Assembly: GCF_012641275.1 (NCBI RefSeq)
Contig: NZ_JABAIA010000001.1
Location: 2,728,001 to 2,792,000 of the forward strand
Length of the DNA: 64,000 bases
Direction: 5' to 3'
Source: Chitinophaga varians
GTDB taxonomy: Bacteria; Bacteroidota; Bacteroidia; Chitinophagales; Chitinophagaceae
Shown here: one piece after another, positions 49,369 to 58,482 of the stretch
How the letters are laid out: every line of letters starts with the position of its first letter
Numbering within the stretch: the first letter of the stretch is position 1
Position numbers and translations under genes: made by a program
The notes under the pieces: model-generated
Databases searched by the model: none
Told to the model about the DNA's origin: nothing
The model's input: only the letters and a program-made list of their open reading frames with translations

Positions 49369-50788
49369 ACAAGGGAATGTTAATCGTAAATTCTGTTCCC
49401 TTGTCAGGTTCACTATGCACCCGGATAGTGCCGCCATGCATTTCCACGATCTTTTTTACGTAGCTCAGCCCCAGTCCAAACCCTTTCACGTTATGCAGAT
49501 CGCCTGTAGGCACCCGGAAGAACTTGTCAAAAATGTTCTCCTGGTAAGCCCGTGGAATACCAATGCCGTTATCCCTCACCTTGATCTTCAGCATGCCGTG
49601 TTCCTCGCTGCAGCTGATATACAACTGTACCTGCTCACCGGAGTATTTGATGGCGTTGTCCACCAGGTTATTAATGGCATTGGACAGATGGGTTTTATCT
49701 ACATAAACAGTGGGGCGGGTCAACTTGTTGTCATACCGCACCTGTAGCATCTTGGCGGCTTTCAGCTGATGGTTCGTCAGGATGTTGTCGATCACTTCGT
49801 TCAGGTCTGTTTCCTCTCTGAACAGCTCAAAGTCTTCTTTTTCTTCCGCAGCGATATGCAGCACTTTCTCGACGAGGTCAGACAACCGTTGCAGTTCATT
49901 CTTGGATATATCCAGGTAGGTCTGTGTCTTACGCTGGTCATTCAAAGCGTTGAAGTTCTGCAGGGCCTCTACCGCAGCAGACACTGTAGCGATTGGTGTT
50001 TTCAGTTCATGGGTCATGTTATTGATAAAGTCGTTCTTCACCTCTGACAGTTTTTTCTGTTTGAGGATGGTCCGGAGCATATATACAAAACACAACACGG
50101 TCAGCACCAGCAGTGCGACGGAGCTTATCAGCGTCCAGAGCATTTTCTGCAGGATAAACTGTAGCGGGGATTCAAAGCTGGCCTGTACGAAGAGGTTGCT
50201 GGCAGGGTTGAATGGTATCTTCGATGTTTGTCGCGGTTCTCTTTTCCGGATACTGTCGCGGAAGCTTTCCCTTTCAAAGCCACTGTAGCTCATATGGAAA
50301 GTATCCAGTTTGTACGGGGTGGCTATCTGGCGGTTATGAAGTTCAGCGCGGAAGATGGAGTCCAGTTTTTTGAGATTGGCGCTGTCGTTATGGTTATTGG
50401 CGATCAGGAATTCGGAGATCTGGCGGGCGAGCGTGTCTACATAAATGCGGGTGGTAACATCCCCTTTGATGCTGTCTGGCGGGGGCGGAGGACCTGGTAG
50501 TCTGGCGCCGCGATGCCATCCGTGCTGGTCTCTCCGTATGATCACCATCCGGGCGCTGTCTTTGGACCTGTTATAATAACGATAGCTGCGCATGTCCGGG
50601 AACTGCCGGTGCACGTCGGAGAACTGTTTGTTAAATACCGCTGTCCGCAAGGCGTCATTGATTTCCTTGCTAAACTGTTCCTGCCGGATGCGATAGGAAT
50701 TGTACACCCAATAGCCCTGGAAAAGAAAGATTCCCAGAATACAGCTGCACATGAGGATAAGGATGTTTCGGATTCTTTGCCGCATCAA
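49358..50788 (-). CDS. HisKA sensor histidine kinase
   Basis: 476 aa. Membrane segments at ~8-28 and ~222-244 flank a ~190-residue periplasmic sensor region of unknown type, with 'RLPGPPPPPDSIKG'. H-box 'NMTHELKTPIATVSAAVEAL' (~265), N-box 'NAINNLVDNAIKYSG', G1 'DNGIGIP', G2 'GFGLGLSYV', all intact. The C terminus 'IPLSQG' is partly encoded by a REP-like palindrome. It acts with the downstream OmpR-type regulator and diverges from the GLPGLI gene. Confidence 0.92.
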   Translation of the reverse strand: MMRQRIRNILILMCSCILGIFLFQGYWVYNSYRIRQEQFSKEINDALRTAVFNKQFSDVHRQFPDMRSYRYYNRSKDSARMVIIRRDQHGWHRGARLPGPPPPPDSIKGDVTTRIYVDTLARQISEFLIANNHNDSANLKKLDSIFRAELHNRQIATPYKLDTFHMSYSGFERESFRDSIRKREPRQTSKIPFNPASNLFVQASFESPLQFILQKMLWTLISSVALLVLTVLCFVYMLRTILKQKKLSEVKNDFINNMTHELKTPIATVSAAVEALQNFNALNDQRKTQTYLDISKNELQRLSDLVEKVLHIAAEEKEDFELFREETDLNEVIDNILTNHQLKAAKMLQVRYDNKLTRPTVYVDKTHLSNAINNLVDNAIKYSGEQVQLYISCSEEHGMLKIKVRDNGIGIPRAYQENIFDKFFRVPTGDLHNVKGFGLGLSYVKKIVEMHGGTIRVHSEPDKGTEFTINIPLSQG

Positions 50789-50805
50789 TCATATTTATAT
50801 CGTTA

Positions 50806-50813
50806 CAAAACTA
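50806..50813 (-). promoter_or_regulatory. -7 box of the kinase-regulator unit
   Basis: TAGTTTTG on the minus strand, exact TAnnTTTG, 17 nt before the ATG. Confidence 0.55.
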
Positions 50814-50975
50814 TCCATTCCGGCGCTAAAGGGGCGAAATCCTTAACAATAATTAACAGTAGATAAGCCTATTTAACGCTGGCAGATGATCTTTAACAGT
50901 AAATAACAGTAAATAAAGGTTTTTAACGCAAAAAGAGACGGGGAAGGAGGATTTTTGTTGATAAAATCAGCAACC

Positions 50976-51806
50976 ATGAAAGGTATATCCCGGATCATTA
51001 TGAGCGCAGCCCTGGTGCTGCCCTTTACACAGCCGCTGCTGGCGCAGCAGTCAGGCACTATTGTTTACGAGGTGACTGCTAAAACAGACCCCGAGCGGAT
51101 GCGTGGGTTCCAGCGCGGTGGCGGCGACGGTGATGAAGCTCCCCAAATCCCTGATGTAATCACTTTTAAACAAACCCTTACTTTCAATAACGGTCATGCC
51201 AAACTGGCCACTGAAAGGCCCGATTTTGGCAACGGTGGCGGCGGCCGCGGTGGCTGGGGCGGCAGAGCCCGCAGAGACACCGCCAATGCACAGGCGCCCG
51301 GACAAGGGCAGGGGCCGGGGCAACGCAGAATGGGCCCGGGCATGGGCATGATGGGCCGTGGCAATACCCAATACTTTGACCTCGCCAATAAGAAGATACT
51401 TCACGTTTTCAGCACCTTCGGCGATGACCGCAAAACGTACTATGCCGAAGAAGATTTTATCGTGGCCGCCGATGCCAAAGCCAGCGACAAAACAAAGAAA
51501 ATAGCAGGTTATACCTGTAAGAAAGCTACTATCAAGTTAAAAGACGATACCTACACCGTATGGTACACCACCGAACTGCCATTCAGCTTCTCGCCAATCA
51601 ACGGGCTGCTGCCGGAAGCCAACGCCGTGGTACTGGTGGCCGAAGGCGGCAGACGTGCCTATAACGCCACCAGCGTAAACCTCCAGGCCGTAACAGACAC
51701 CGATCTCGCCGTACCCGCCGGTGCTGAAAAAATCAGCCAGGAACAAATGCGGGATATCAGACAACAGGAGATGGAGAAATTACGTAAGCGGCAACCCCAA
51801 ATGTAA
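50976..51806 (+). CDS. GLPGLI-family protein
   Basis: 276 aa. Signal peptide ending 'LLAQQ', then the GLPGLI opening 'SGTIVYEVTAK'. A Gly/Arg/Met-rich insertion at residues ~85-130 includes 'GPGQRRMGPGMGMMGRGN'. Family core: 'YYAEEDFIVAADAK...KKIAGYTCKKATIKL' and the name-giving motif as 'ELPFSFSPINGLLPEANAVVL'. Periplasmic or surface protein of unknown role. It diverges from the two-component unit and is followed after 39 bp by an outer-membrane barrel gene, so these four genes form a likely cassette. Confidence 0.88.
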   Translation: MKGISRIIMSAALVLPFTQPLLAQQSGTIVYEVTAKTDPERMRGFQRGGGDGDEAPQIPDVITFKQTLTFNNGHAKLATERPDFGNGGGGRGGWGGRARRDTANAQAPGQGQGPGQRRMGPGMGMMGRGNTQYFDLANKKILHVFSTFGDDRKTYYAEEDFIVAADAKASDKTKKIAGYTCKKATIKLKDDTYTVWYTTELPFSFSPINGLLPEANAVVLVAEGGRRAYNATSVNLQAVTDTDLAVPAGAEKISQEQMRDIRQQEMEKLRKRQPQM

Positions 51807-51845
51807 AAATTCACCCTATCTTACCTTTTCGCGCGAAACTCCATT

Positions 51846-54731
51846 ATGAAGAAAATTATACAGCTCTTGCTGGTACTGGGTTTGGGAGTAATATGCTCCC
51901 AGGCCCAGGCGCAGCAAGGAAAGATTAAAGGGCAGCTGACTGACCAAAGTACCAAAGAAGCTATGCCTGCAGCAACTGTCGTATTACTGCATGCCAAAGA
52001 TTCTACGGTGGCCAGCACTGCCATCACAGACAACAAGGGGAATTTTGAGATCACCAATATCGCCAACGGCGACTACCGGCTGTATATCAGCTTCCTGGGA
52101 TACAAGGCCATCAACAAACCCGTCAAAATCACGGACGAAACGCCATCACTCACACTGGGCACACTGGGCATGGAGCTGAAAGGCGTTAACCTCAACGCGG
52201 TGGAAATAAAAGACGAAAAGCCGCCGATCGTTGTCAAAAAAGATACGCTCGAATTTAATGCTGATGCCTTCAAAACCCGCGATAATGCCGTGGTGGAAGA
52301 CCTGCTCAAAAAACTGCCGGGAGTGACCGTGGATAAAGACGGGGCCATTACCGCACAAGGCGAAACCGTCACTAAAGTATATGTGGACGGCAAACCCTTC
52401 TTCGGCACCGACCCCAAGATGGCCACTAAAAATCTCCCCGCAAACATCATCGACAAAGTACAGATCATCGATAAAAAATCCGATCAGGCCGAATTCACTA
52501 AGATCGATGACGGGCAAACAGAAAAAGCGATCAACATCACCATCAAAAAAGATAAAAAGAAAGGCCTGTTTGGCCGTGCTTCCGCAGGTTATGGTACAGA
52601 CGACCGGTTTTCAACGGCGTTTAACCTTAACCGTTTCCGTGACAACCAGCAAATGAGCCTGGTCGGCGGCGGCAACAACATTAACAGTACCGGCTATACG
52701 ATCCGTGACCAGATGAGCTTCAGTCCTGCCGGAGGCGGTGGTGGCGGAGGCCGTGGAAGAGGGGGCCGTGGCGGTGGCGGAGGAGGAGGCATGATCATCT
52801 CCCAGGGCGGCGGCGGTGGCGGCAGCAACAGCAATCCCGGCATCACCCGCAACTGGAACGCAGGCCTCAACTTCAGCGAAGACTTCAATAAAAAAGTGCA
52901 GTTCAGCGGCAGCTACTTCTTTAACGATACCAAAAACAACCTGACGCAACAAACGTCCCGGCAGACTTTTGCCGGTAACAGCACCACCTTTTACAATGAA
53001 AACTCTTCTTCGCAGACAGATAACAGCAACAACCGCCTCGATGCCCGCGTGGAATACCAGATAGATTCCCTGCACTCCATCGTGTTTTCTCCTTCCTATT
53101 CCCTCACCAATGGAAACAGCTTCAGCTCCCGTGACTATCAGACGCTGAACAATAATAAGGATACCGTCAACAAAGGCACCACCACCAACGATGGACATGG
53201 CAATAATCAAAATATCGGCGGATCGCTCCTGTTCAGAAAACGGTTTAAAACTCCGGGCCGCACACTTAGCCTCAACCTGTCGTACAACAATAGCATTAAT
53301 GACCAGCAGAACTTCAATAAGTCCAGCGTGTATTATTTTGCCAACGACAGCCTCTCTACGTTTAACCAGAGCAACCAGATCAACACTATCAGTAAAAATG
53401 CCGGCGCCAACCTTACCTATACAGAGCCCCTGGGCCGCGATAAATACCTTGAGGCCAACTACGGCATCACCAACTACAAAAGCGATAGTAAAAAATATAC
53501 TTACGACTACAACGAAAGCAAAGGCGTGTATGATCAGCTCAACGACTCGCTGAGTAACGCTTTCACCAACAATACCATAAATCAGCAGGCCGGCCTTGCG
53601 TTCCGTACGTCTAAACTGAAATATGATTACTCTATCGGATTAAATGTATTGTTCAATAATCTTGACAACACCACCTATTCTTTCCGTACCAAAAGAGACA
53701 GCCTGATACATCAGAGTACCGTTAACTTTGCGCCTAACGCCACTTTTAACTACACGTTCGCCAAGAGCAAACGGTTACGCATAAACTACAATGGTAACAC
53801 GACACAGCCAACCGTACAACAGCTGCAACCCGTACCAGACAACAGTAATGCGCTGTATGTACAGGAAGGTAATCCCAACCTGAAACCTTCTTACAACAAT
53901 ACCGTGCGTATTAGCTACAACCAGTTCAATAATACCACGTTCCGGGGCATGTTCACTTCTTTGAGAGGATCATTTGGCTCTAACAAGATTATCAACTCCA
54001 CCAGGCTGGACACTGCTACCGGAAAGACTTTCAGCAAACCGGTAAACGTAAACGGCTACTATAGTGTCTCCGGTATGTTGCATAACTCTATCCCGCTGTC
54101 AAAAACACCGGGACAGAACCTGAATACCGGTACCTCCATCGGGTACAGCCGTGATGTGAACATTACCCAGGGCGTCATGAACTATAAAAACACCCTGCAG
54201 CTGTCACAGTCCGTGAATGTGAGCTACATGTACAAGGAGCTGTTTGACGCGTCGATGGGAGCCAGTGTGAATTATAACGCCACCTCCTATACGTTGCCGT
54301 CCACGCCCAATACGCAGTACTTTGACTATAACATCAACGCAGATGTGAACTTCAATCTGCCACTGGGTTTCATGATCGGTTCAGATGTGACCTGCGCGCT
54401 TAGCAGAGGCCGTACTGCCGGTTATAACCTTACCTCCACCATGTGGAACGCCAACGTGTCTAAGTATGTATTTGCTAAGAAACAGGGCATGATCAGGATA
54501 CAGGGCTTCGACCTGCTAAGGCAGTATGTAAGCGTTTCCCGTGATGTAAGTGATAACTATATTGAAGACGTTCGTTCCAATGTGCTGCAACAATACTTTA
54601 TGATCAGCTTTACCTATTTCCTGAATAAGTTTGGCGGTAATAACAAAGGAAACAATAACGGGGAGAGAGGTATGCGGATGATGATGGGGCCCCGTGGCGG
54701 ACAAGGAGGCTTCAGAAATAACCAGTTCTAA
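51846..54731 (+). CDS. TonB-receptor-like outer-membrane beta-barrel protein
   Basis: 961 aa. Signal peptide (to ~22), carboxypeptidase-regulatory-like domain (~25-110, 'KGQLTDQSTKEAMPAATVVL'), plug-like domain ('DLLKKLPGVTVDKDGAIT...VYVDGKPFFGTDPKMATKNLP', ~150-200) and a long C-terminal barrel. A Gly-rich run of ~25 residues (~298-325) interrupts the barrel start, and the C terminus is Met/Gly/Arg-rich ('GMRMMMGPRGGQGGF'). It is of the outer_membrane_beta-barrel_3 type, so transport is possible but not certain. Confidence 0.87.
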   Translation: MKKIIQLLLVLGLGVICSQAQAQQGKIKGQLTDQSTKEAMPAATVVLLHAKDSTVASTAITDNKGNFEITNIANGDYRLYISFLGYKAINKPVKITDETPSLTLGTLGMELKGVNLNAVEIKDEKPPIVVKKDTLEFNADAFKTRDNAVVEDLLKKLPGVTVDKDGAITAQGETVTKVYVDGKPFFGTDPKMATKNLPANIIDKVQIIDKKSDQAEFTKIDDGQTEKAINITIKKDKKKGLFGRASAGYGTDDRFSTAFNLNRFRDNQQMSLVGGGNNINSTGYTIRDQMSFSPAGGGGGGGRGRGGRGGGGGGGMIISQGGGGGGSNSNPGITRNWNAGLNFSEDFNKKVQFSGSYFFNDTKNNLTQQTSRQTFAGNSTTFYNENSSSQTDNSNNRLDARVEYQIDSLHSIVFSPSYSLTNGNSFSSRDYQTLNNNKDTVNKGTTTNDGHGNNQNIGGSLLFRKRFKTPGRTLSLNLSYNNSINDQQNFNKSSVYYFANDSLSTFNQSNQINTISKNAGANLTYTEPLGRDKYLEANYGITNYKSDSKKYTYDYNESKGVYDQLNDSLSNAFTNNTINQQAGLAFRTSKLKYDYSIGLNVLFNNLDNTTYSFRTKRDSLIHQSTVNFAPNATFNYTFAKSKRLRINYNGNTTQPTVQQLQPVPDNSNALYVQEGNPNLKPSYNNTVRISYNQFNNTTFRGMFTSLRGSFGSNKIINSTRLDTATGKTFSKPVNVNGYYSVSGMLHNSIPLSKTPGQNLNTGTSIGYSRDVNITQGVMNYKNTLQLSQSVNVSYMYKELFDASMGASVNYNATSYTLPSTPNTQYFDYNINADVNFNLPLGFMIGSDVTCALSRGRTAGYNLTSTMWNANVSKYVFAKKQGMIRIQGFDLLRQYVSVSRDVSDNYIEDVRSNVLQQYFMISFTYFLNKFGGNNKGNNNGERGMRMMMGPRGGQGGFRNNQF

Positions 54732-54738
54732 ATTTTTT

Positions 54739-54806
54739 GATTTTCGATTTTTTGATTTGGTATTAAAATAAATAGCCTCAATATCCAAATCAAAAAATCG
54801 AAAATC
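54739..54806. repeat. Perfect AT-rich intergenic hairpin
   Basis: The arms 54739-54760 and 54785-54806 are perfect 22-bp reverse complements, each with two GATTTT(T/C) units, around a 24-bp loop. It lies between convergent genes and could double as a bidirectional terminator. Confidence 0.85.
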
Positions 54807-54812
54807 TGAAGA

Positions 54813-55103
54813 TCACTTCATGGCGACGGTCCTTCTGCCCGCCCATATGCGTTTTACAACCCACGCCATGGTGAATGTGGGAATAAAGTCTGTTCCGGGG
54901 AACAGCTCTTCCAGAAAGTTAAAGGCACTACCAAAAGTACCTATGGGGCCGCCAAACATGCGGTAAAAGATAATTGCTGAAATCGGGGCCCAGATCAGGT
55001 CACTGACATCGCCTAAAACCGGAACAGCGTAACTGGCACAGCCAATCAGGTCCATCAGAATACAGAGCCATAAACTTGGGGTATACTTTTTTTCCATTTT
55101 CAA
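54813..55103 (-). CDS. Small conserved-looking membrane protein
   Basis: 96 aa, not assigned. Hydrophobic segments at ~11-30 ('LWLCILMDLIGCASYAVPVL') and ~34-50 ('LIWAPISAIIFYRMFGG'), then 'FNFLEELFPGTDFIPTFTMAW', with Gly/Pro at turns and a basic tail. Inner-membrane location is likely. ATG at 55103 or 55097. The 194 bp upstream has no clear promoter box. Confidence 0.65.
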   Translation of the reverse strand: MKMEKKYTPSLWLCILMDLIGCASYAVPVLGDVSDLIWAPISAIIFYRMFGGPIGTFGSAFNFLEELFPGTDFIPTFTMAWVVKRIWAGRRTVAMK

Positions 55104-55297
55104 CCTCCGCTTTTCAATACATAAACAAAATGCTTACCAAAATAGCTTGTTAATATAAAGGTAAGATTTTCAGGGCGTTTATATTGAAAAAGCAGTCTGA
55201 CATCCTGTCGGGGCCGCTCCTGCCGCGGAGTTGCAGCAAGTGTTGCAAATACGCTTATTTTCATTTAAATTGATGCCACTTAAAGCACACTGAAATT

Positions 55298-56191
55298 ATG
55301 CACGAGGAAAATTCCCGCCGCGACATGATCAAAAAAGTAGCGACTATGGCACTGGCATCTACCGCATTATCTTCCCTTTCAGAAAGGGTGGCGGCCCACG
55401 ACAAAGCCGTTGGTGAACCTTTGAAAGGCAAAATCAACCACTCTGTATGTGCGTGGTGTTATGATATTCCGCTGGCCGACCTTTGCGTGGCAGCCAAAAA
55501 AATCGGTATCCCGTCGATTGACCTGGTAGACCCGAAGGATTTTGCCATCCTGAAAAAACATGACATGATCTCCGCCATGGTGGCCAGCAACGGTCCGGAG
55601 TGGGGCATCACCCGCGGGTTTAACAACCCGGCCCATCACGATAAACTGGAAACCTATTTCCGGCATTATATCGATGAAACGGCCAAAGCAGGCTTCTCCA
55701 ATCTCATCTGTTTCTCCGGCAACCGTAACGGCCTTAGCGATGAACAGGGAATCGAAAACTGCACCAAAGGGCTGCAACGCATTATCGGTTATGCAGAAAA
55801 GAAAAAAGTAACCCTCGTGATGGAACTGCTGAACAGCAAGGTAGACCACCATGATTATCAATGCGATCATACCGCCTGGGGTGTAGCGCTCTGCAAATCA
55901 GTGGGTTCTGAGAACTTCAAACTGCTGTATGATATCTACCACATGCAGATCATGGAAGGTGATGTGATCCGCAACATCCGTGATCATCATCAGTACATTG
56001 CCCACTATCATACCGGCGGCGTTCCCGGACGCCACGAAATCGATGAAACACAGGAACTGTATTATCCTGCCATCATGAAAGCCATCTATGAAACAGGCTT
56101 TAAAGGACATGTGGCGCAGGAGTTCATCCCTTCCCGCCCGGATAAACTGGCCTCCCTGAACAATGCTGTTCATATCTGCGATATCGCATAA
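55298..56191 (+). CDS. Secreted TIM-barrel sugar isomerase-like protein
   Basis: 297 aa. Twin-arginine-like leader 'NSRRDMIKKVATMALAS' (residues 5-21). The mature part is an AP-endonuclease-2-type TIM barrel, closest in layout to hydroxypyruvate isomerase (Hyi): 'INHSVCAWCYDIPLADLC', 'VMELLNSKVDHHDY' (metal Glu), 'LLYDIYHMQIMEGDVI' and 'YHTGGVPGRHEID', 'HVAQEFIPSR'. Metal ligands Glu, Asp, His, Glu appear conserved. Periplasmic sugar-acid isomerase or epimerase; substrate unknown. Confidence 0.83.
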   Translation: MHEENSRRDMIKKVATMALASTALSSLSERVAAHDKAVGEPLKGKINHSVCAWCYDIPLADLCVAAKKIGIPSIDLVDPKDFAILKKHDMISAMVASNGPEWGITRGFNNPAHHDKLETYFRHYIDETAKAGFSNLICFSGNRNGLSDEQGIENCTKGLQRIIGYAEKKKVTLVMELLNSKVDHHDYQCDHTAWGVALCKSVGSENFKLLYDIYHMQIMEGDVIRNIRDHHQYIAHYHTGGVPGRHEIDETQELYYPAIMKAIYETGFKGHVAQEFIPSRPDKLASLNNAVHICDIA

Positions 56192-56192
56192 T

Positions 56193-56284
56193 ATTTTGTA
56201 ATTCAGCCATTTGGCTATTTTTTGTTTGATAGGGTACCTACAAATACTTCAAATAAAAAATAGCCAAATGTCCAAATCACAAAA
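56193..56284. repeat. Long AT-rich intergenic hairpin
   Basis: The inner arms 56208-56229 and 56249-56270 match over 22 bp with one mismatch. The outer parts (ATTTTGT at 56193 and its complement ending at 56284) extend the stem with gaps. It sits between the isomerase stop and the permease promoter. Confidence 0.78.
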
Positions 56285-56292
56285 TGTTGTCC

Positions 56293-56300
56293 TACTTTTG
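56293..56300 (+). promoter_or_regulatory. -7 box of the permease gene
   Basis: TACTTTTG, exact TAnnTTTG, 34 nt before ATG 56335. Confidence 0.6.
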
Positions 56301-56334
56301 CGCCCAATTAGTCCACCAAACAAGTAGGGTATTA

Positions 56335-57795
56335 ATGAAACAATACTACAAAAAGCCACTGGCCTGGCTATTGCGCGAGTCCGGAGAGGAGGGAAGCCAG
56401 GGCCTGAAACGTACATTGAGCGGTTTTCAGCTGGTCATGCTGGGCCTTGGTGTCATTATCGGCGCCGGTCTCTTTTCCCTGACAGGCCTGGCAGCAGGTA
56501 ATAACGCCGGTCCGGCGGTCACGCTCTCCTTTGTGGTAGCTGCCATCGGCTGTGCTTTTGCAGGCTTGTGTTATGCAGAATTTGCCGCCATGATCCCTAT
56601 TGCAGGCAGCGCCTATACGTATGCCTATACCACTATGGGAGAGCTGTTTGCCTGGATCATCGGCTGGGACCTCGTACTGGAATTCTCTGTGGGCGCGGCT
56701 ACCGTGTCTATCAGCTGGTCCAACTACCTGGTGGAGTTTCTCTCCGGCTACGGTATTTATCTTCCGCCACGGCTGGTCCATTCTCCGTTTGAAACAATAA
56801 CACTCCCGGGCGGAGAGGTGGTACACGGACTGTTTAACCTTCCTGCTGCGCTGGTAGTAATCCTGATGTCCTACATCCTCATGCGCGGCACCAAAGGCTC
56901 CGCCATCTGGAATGCGGTGGTAGTGTCCCTGAAAGTAGGCGTTGTATTGGTTTTTATTGCCCTTGGATGGAAATATATACAACCGTCCAACCTGGTGCCC
57001 TATATCCCCAAAAACACGGGTGAATTAGGCCATTTTGGATGGTCCGGTATCCTGCGGGGAGCAGGCGTGGTCTTCTTTGTTTTCCTGGGTTTTGATATCG
57101 TCAGCACGGCAGCACAGGAAACAAAAAACCCGAAACGCAACATGCCTATCGGTATCCTCGGTTCACTCGCCATCTGTACGGTATTGTTCATCCTGTTCTC
57201 ACATGTCATGACCGGCCTCGCGCCATATACCGAATTTAAGAACAGTGGCGCCCCGGTGGCCATCGCTATCTCCCATACGCCTTTTAAATGGCTGGGGCAA
57301 CTGGTGGTGCTGGCTATCATCATCGGTTATACGTCCGTGATCATGGTAGATCTTTGGGGGCAGTCACGCGTGTTTTACGCGATGTCAAAAGACGGACTGT
57401 TACCTAAAATTTTCTCAGACATACATCCCCGTTTCCGCACACCGTGGAAGTCCAATATCCTGTTTTGTGCATTTATCAGCTTATTTGCCGCGCTGGTGCC
57501 CATCAAGGTGGTAGGGGAAATGACCAGCATCGGTACGCTGCTGGCATTCGTGATCGTATGCGCCGGCGTATGGATACTGCGTTACACCATGCCGGACGCT
57601 CCTCGGCCGTTCAAAACGCCATGGGTGCCTTTTGTGCCTATCATGGGTATCCTCACCTGCGTGGGCATGATGATATTCCTGCCGCTGGACACCTGGTTAA
57701 GGCTTATTATCTGGATGGCAATAGGAATGGTGATTTATTACTTCTATGGCAGGAAACACAGCAAGGTAAGGCGGGAGCTGAATGCCGGTCAATAA
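56335..57795 (+). CDS. APC-superfamily amino-acid permease
   Basis: 486 aa, about 12-13 membrane segments. 'GLGVIIGAGLFSLTGLAAG' in segment 1 (the G-x-G substrate loop), 'YAEFAAMIPIAGSAYTYAY' in segment 3 and 'FFVFLGFDIVSTAAQETKNPKRNMP' around residue 240 place it with cationic-amino-acid-transporter-like APC proteins. ATG 56335 is downstream of the promoter and fits the cytoplasmic N terminus; 56284 is upstream of the box. Its stop overlaps the GNAT gene end by 7 bp. Confidence 0.9.
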   Translation: MKQYYKKPLAWLLRESGEEGSQGLKRTLSGFQLVMLGLGVIIGAGLFSLTGLAAGNNAGPAVTLSFVVAAIGCAFAGLCYAEFAAMIPIAGSAYTYAYTTMGELFAWIIGWDLVLEFSVGAATVSISWSNYLVEFLSGYGIYLPPRLVHSPFETITLPGGEVVHGLFNLPAALVVILMSYILMRGTKGSAIWNAVVVSLKVGVVLVFIALGWKYIQPSNLVPYIPKNTGELGHFGWSGILRGAGVVFFVFLGFDIVSTAAQETKNPKRNMPIGILGSLAICTVLFILFSHVMTGLAPYTEFKNSGAPVAIAISHTPFKWLGQLVVLAIIIGYTSVIMVDLWGQSRVFYAMSKDGLLPKIFSDIHPRFRTPWKSNILFCAFISLFAALVPIKVVGEMTSIGTLLAFVIVCAGVWILRYTMPDAPRPFKTPWVPFVPIMGILTCVGMMIFLPLDTWLRLIIWMAIGMVIYYFYGRKHSKVRRELNAGQ

Positions 57796-58334
57796 TGTTT
57801 CCAGTCCTGCCGTAACACACCCATCACTACCATGTCCACAAACTGGCCATGCAGCTTGGCGTTGTGCCGCAGAATACCTTCGCGGGTGAATCCCAGCTTA
57901 ATGGGGATTTGCCCGCTTCGTTCGTTCTGTAAAACAAATTTTATTTCAATCTTATTCAGCCGTAATTTTTTGAACGCATAGGAGATCAGCGCGCGACAGG
58001 CTGCGGTAGCGATACCTTTGCCCTGAAATGCCTCTCCGACCCAATAACCGATCTCCGCTTTCTGTACCTGGTGGTCCCATCCGTGCAGGTCCATCACACC
58101 GCATAAATGATGCTGATACCAGATTCCCAGCGCTATCGCTTCCTGTTCTTCCGCTTTACGCTGCATCATCTGAATAAACCGGGCACTGTGCTCTTCATGG
58201 GTATTGTAGTCCACCCACGGCAGGAACTTGCGCAGGCTCTTCCTGGAGGCATCCAGCTGTTTATATACCAGTGGGGCGTCCTGCATGGTGAGTTGCCGCA
58301 GGTGTATATCTTGATTGACAGGTATATCTAACAT
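57789..58334 (-). CDS. GNAT N-acetyltransferase (RimJ/RimL type)
   Basis: 181 aa. 'IHLRQLTMQDAPLVYKQLDA', 'IGYWVGEAFQGKGIATAACRALISYAF' (acetyl-CoA loop Q-G-K-G-x-A, residues ~95-120, quoted in part) and 'NKIEIKFVLQNERS' match the ribosomal-protein acetyltransferase-like GNAT group. The acceptor could be a protein N terminus, an antibiotic or a small amine. It is convergent with the permease gene. Confidence 0.88.
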   Translation of the reverse strand: MLDIPVNQDIHLRQLTMQDAPLVYKQLDASRKSLRKFLPWVDYNTHEEHSARFIQMMQRKAEEQEAIALGIWYQHHLCGVMDLHGWDHQVQKAEIGYWVGEAFQGKGIATAACRALISYAFKKLRLNKIEIKFVLQNERSGQIPIKLGFTREGILRHNAKLHGQFVDMVVMGVLRQDWKHY

Positions 58335-58410
58335 AACCGGAATTAAAGTGGGGGATAAACCTACGAATAAAATTATGAATTGCGAATTTATTGATTATGA
58401 ACTATTCATA

Positions 58411-58442
58411 AAACAAAAAAGGCAGATCAATATTGATCTGCC
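58411..58442 (-). terminator. Terminator of the DUF4136-like lipoprotein gene
   Basis: GGCAGATCAA-ta-TTGATCTGCC, perfect 10-bp stem, followed on the minus strand by TTTTTTGTTT. Confidence 0.88.
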
Positions 58443-58482
58443 GTTCACCTATCACACTTAAAATTGTCATTATCCAAAATCG

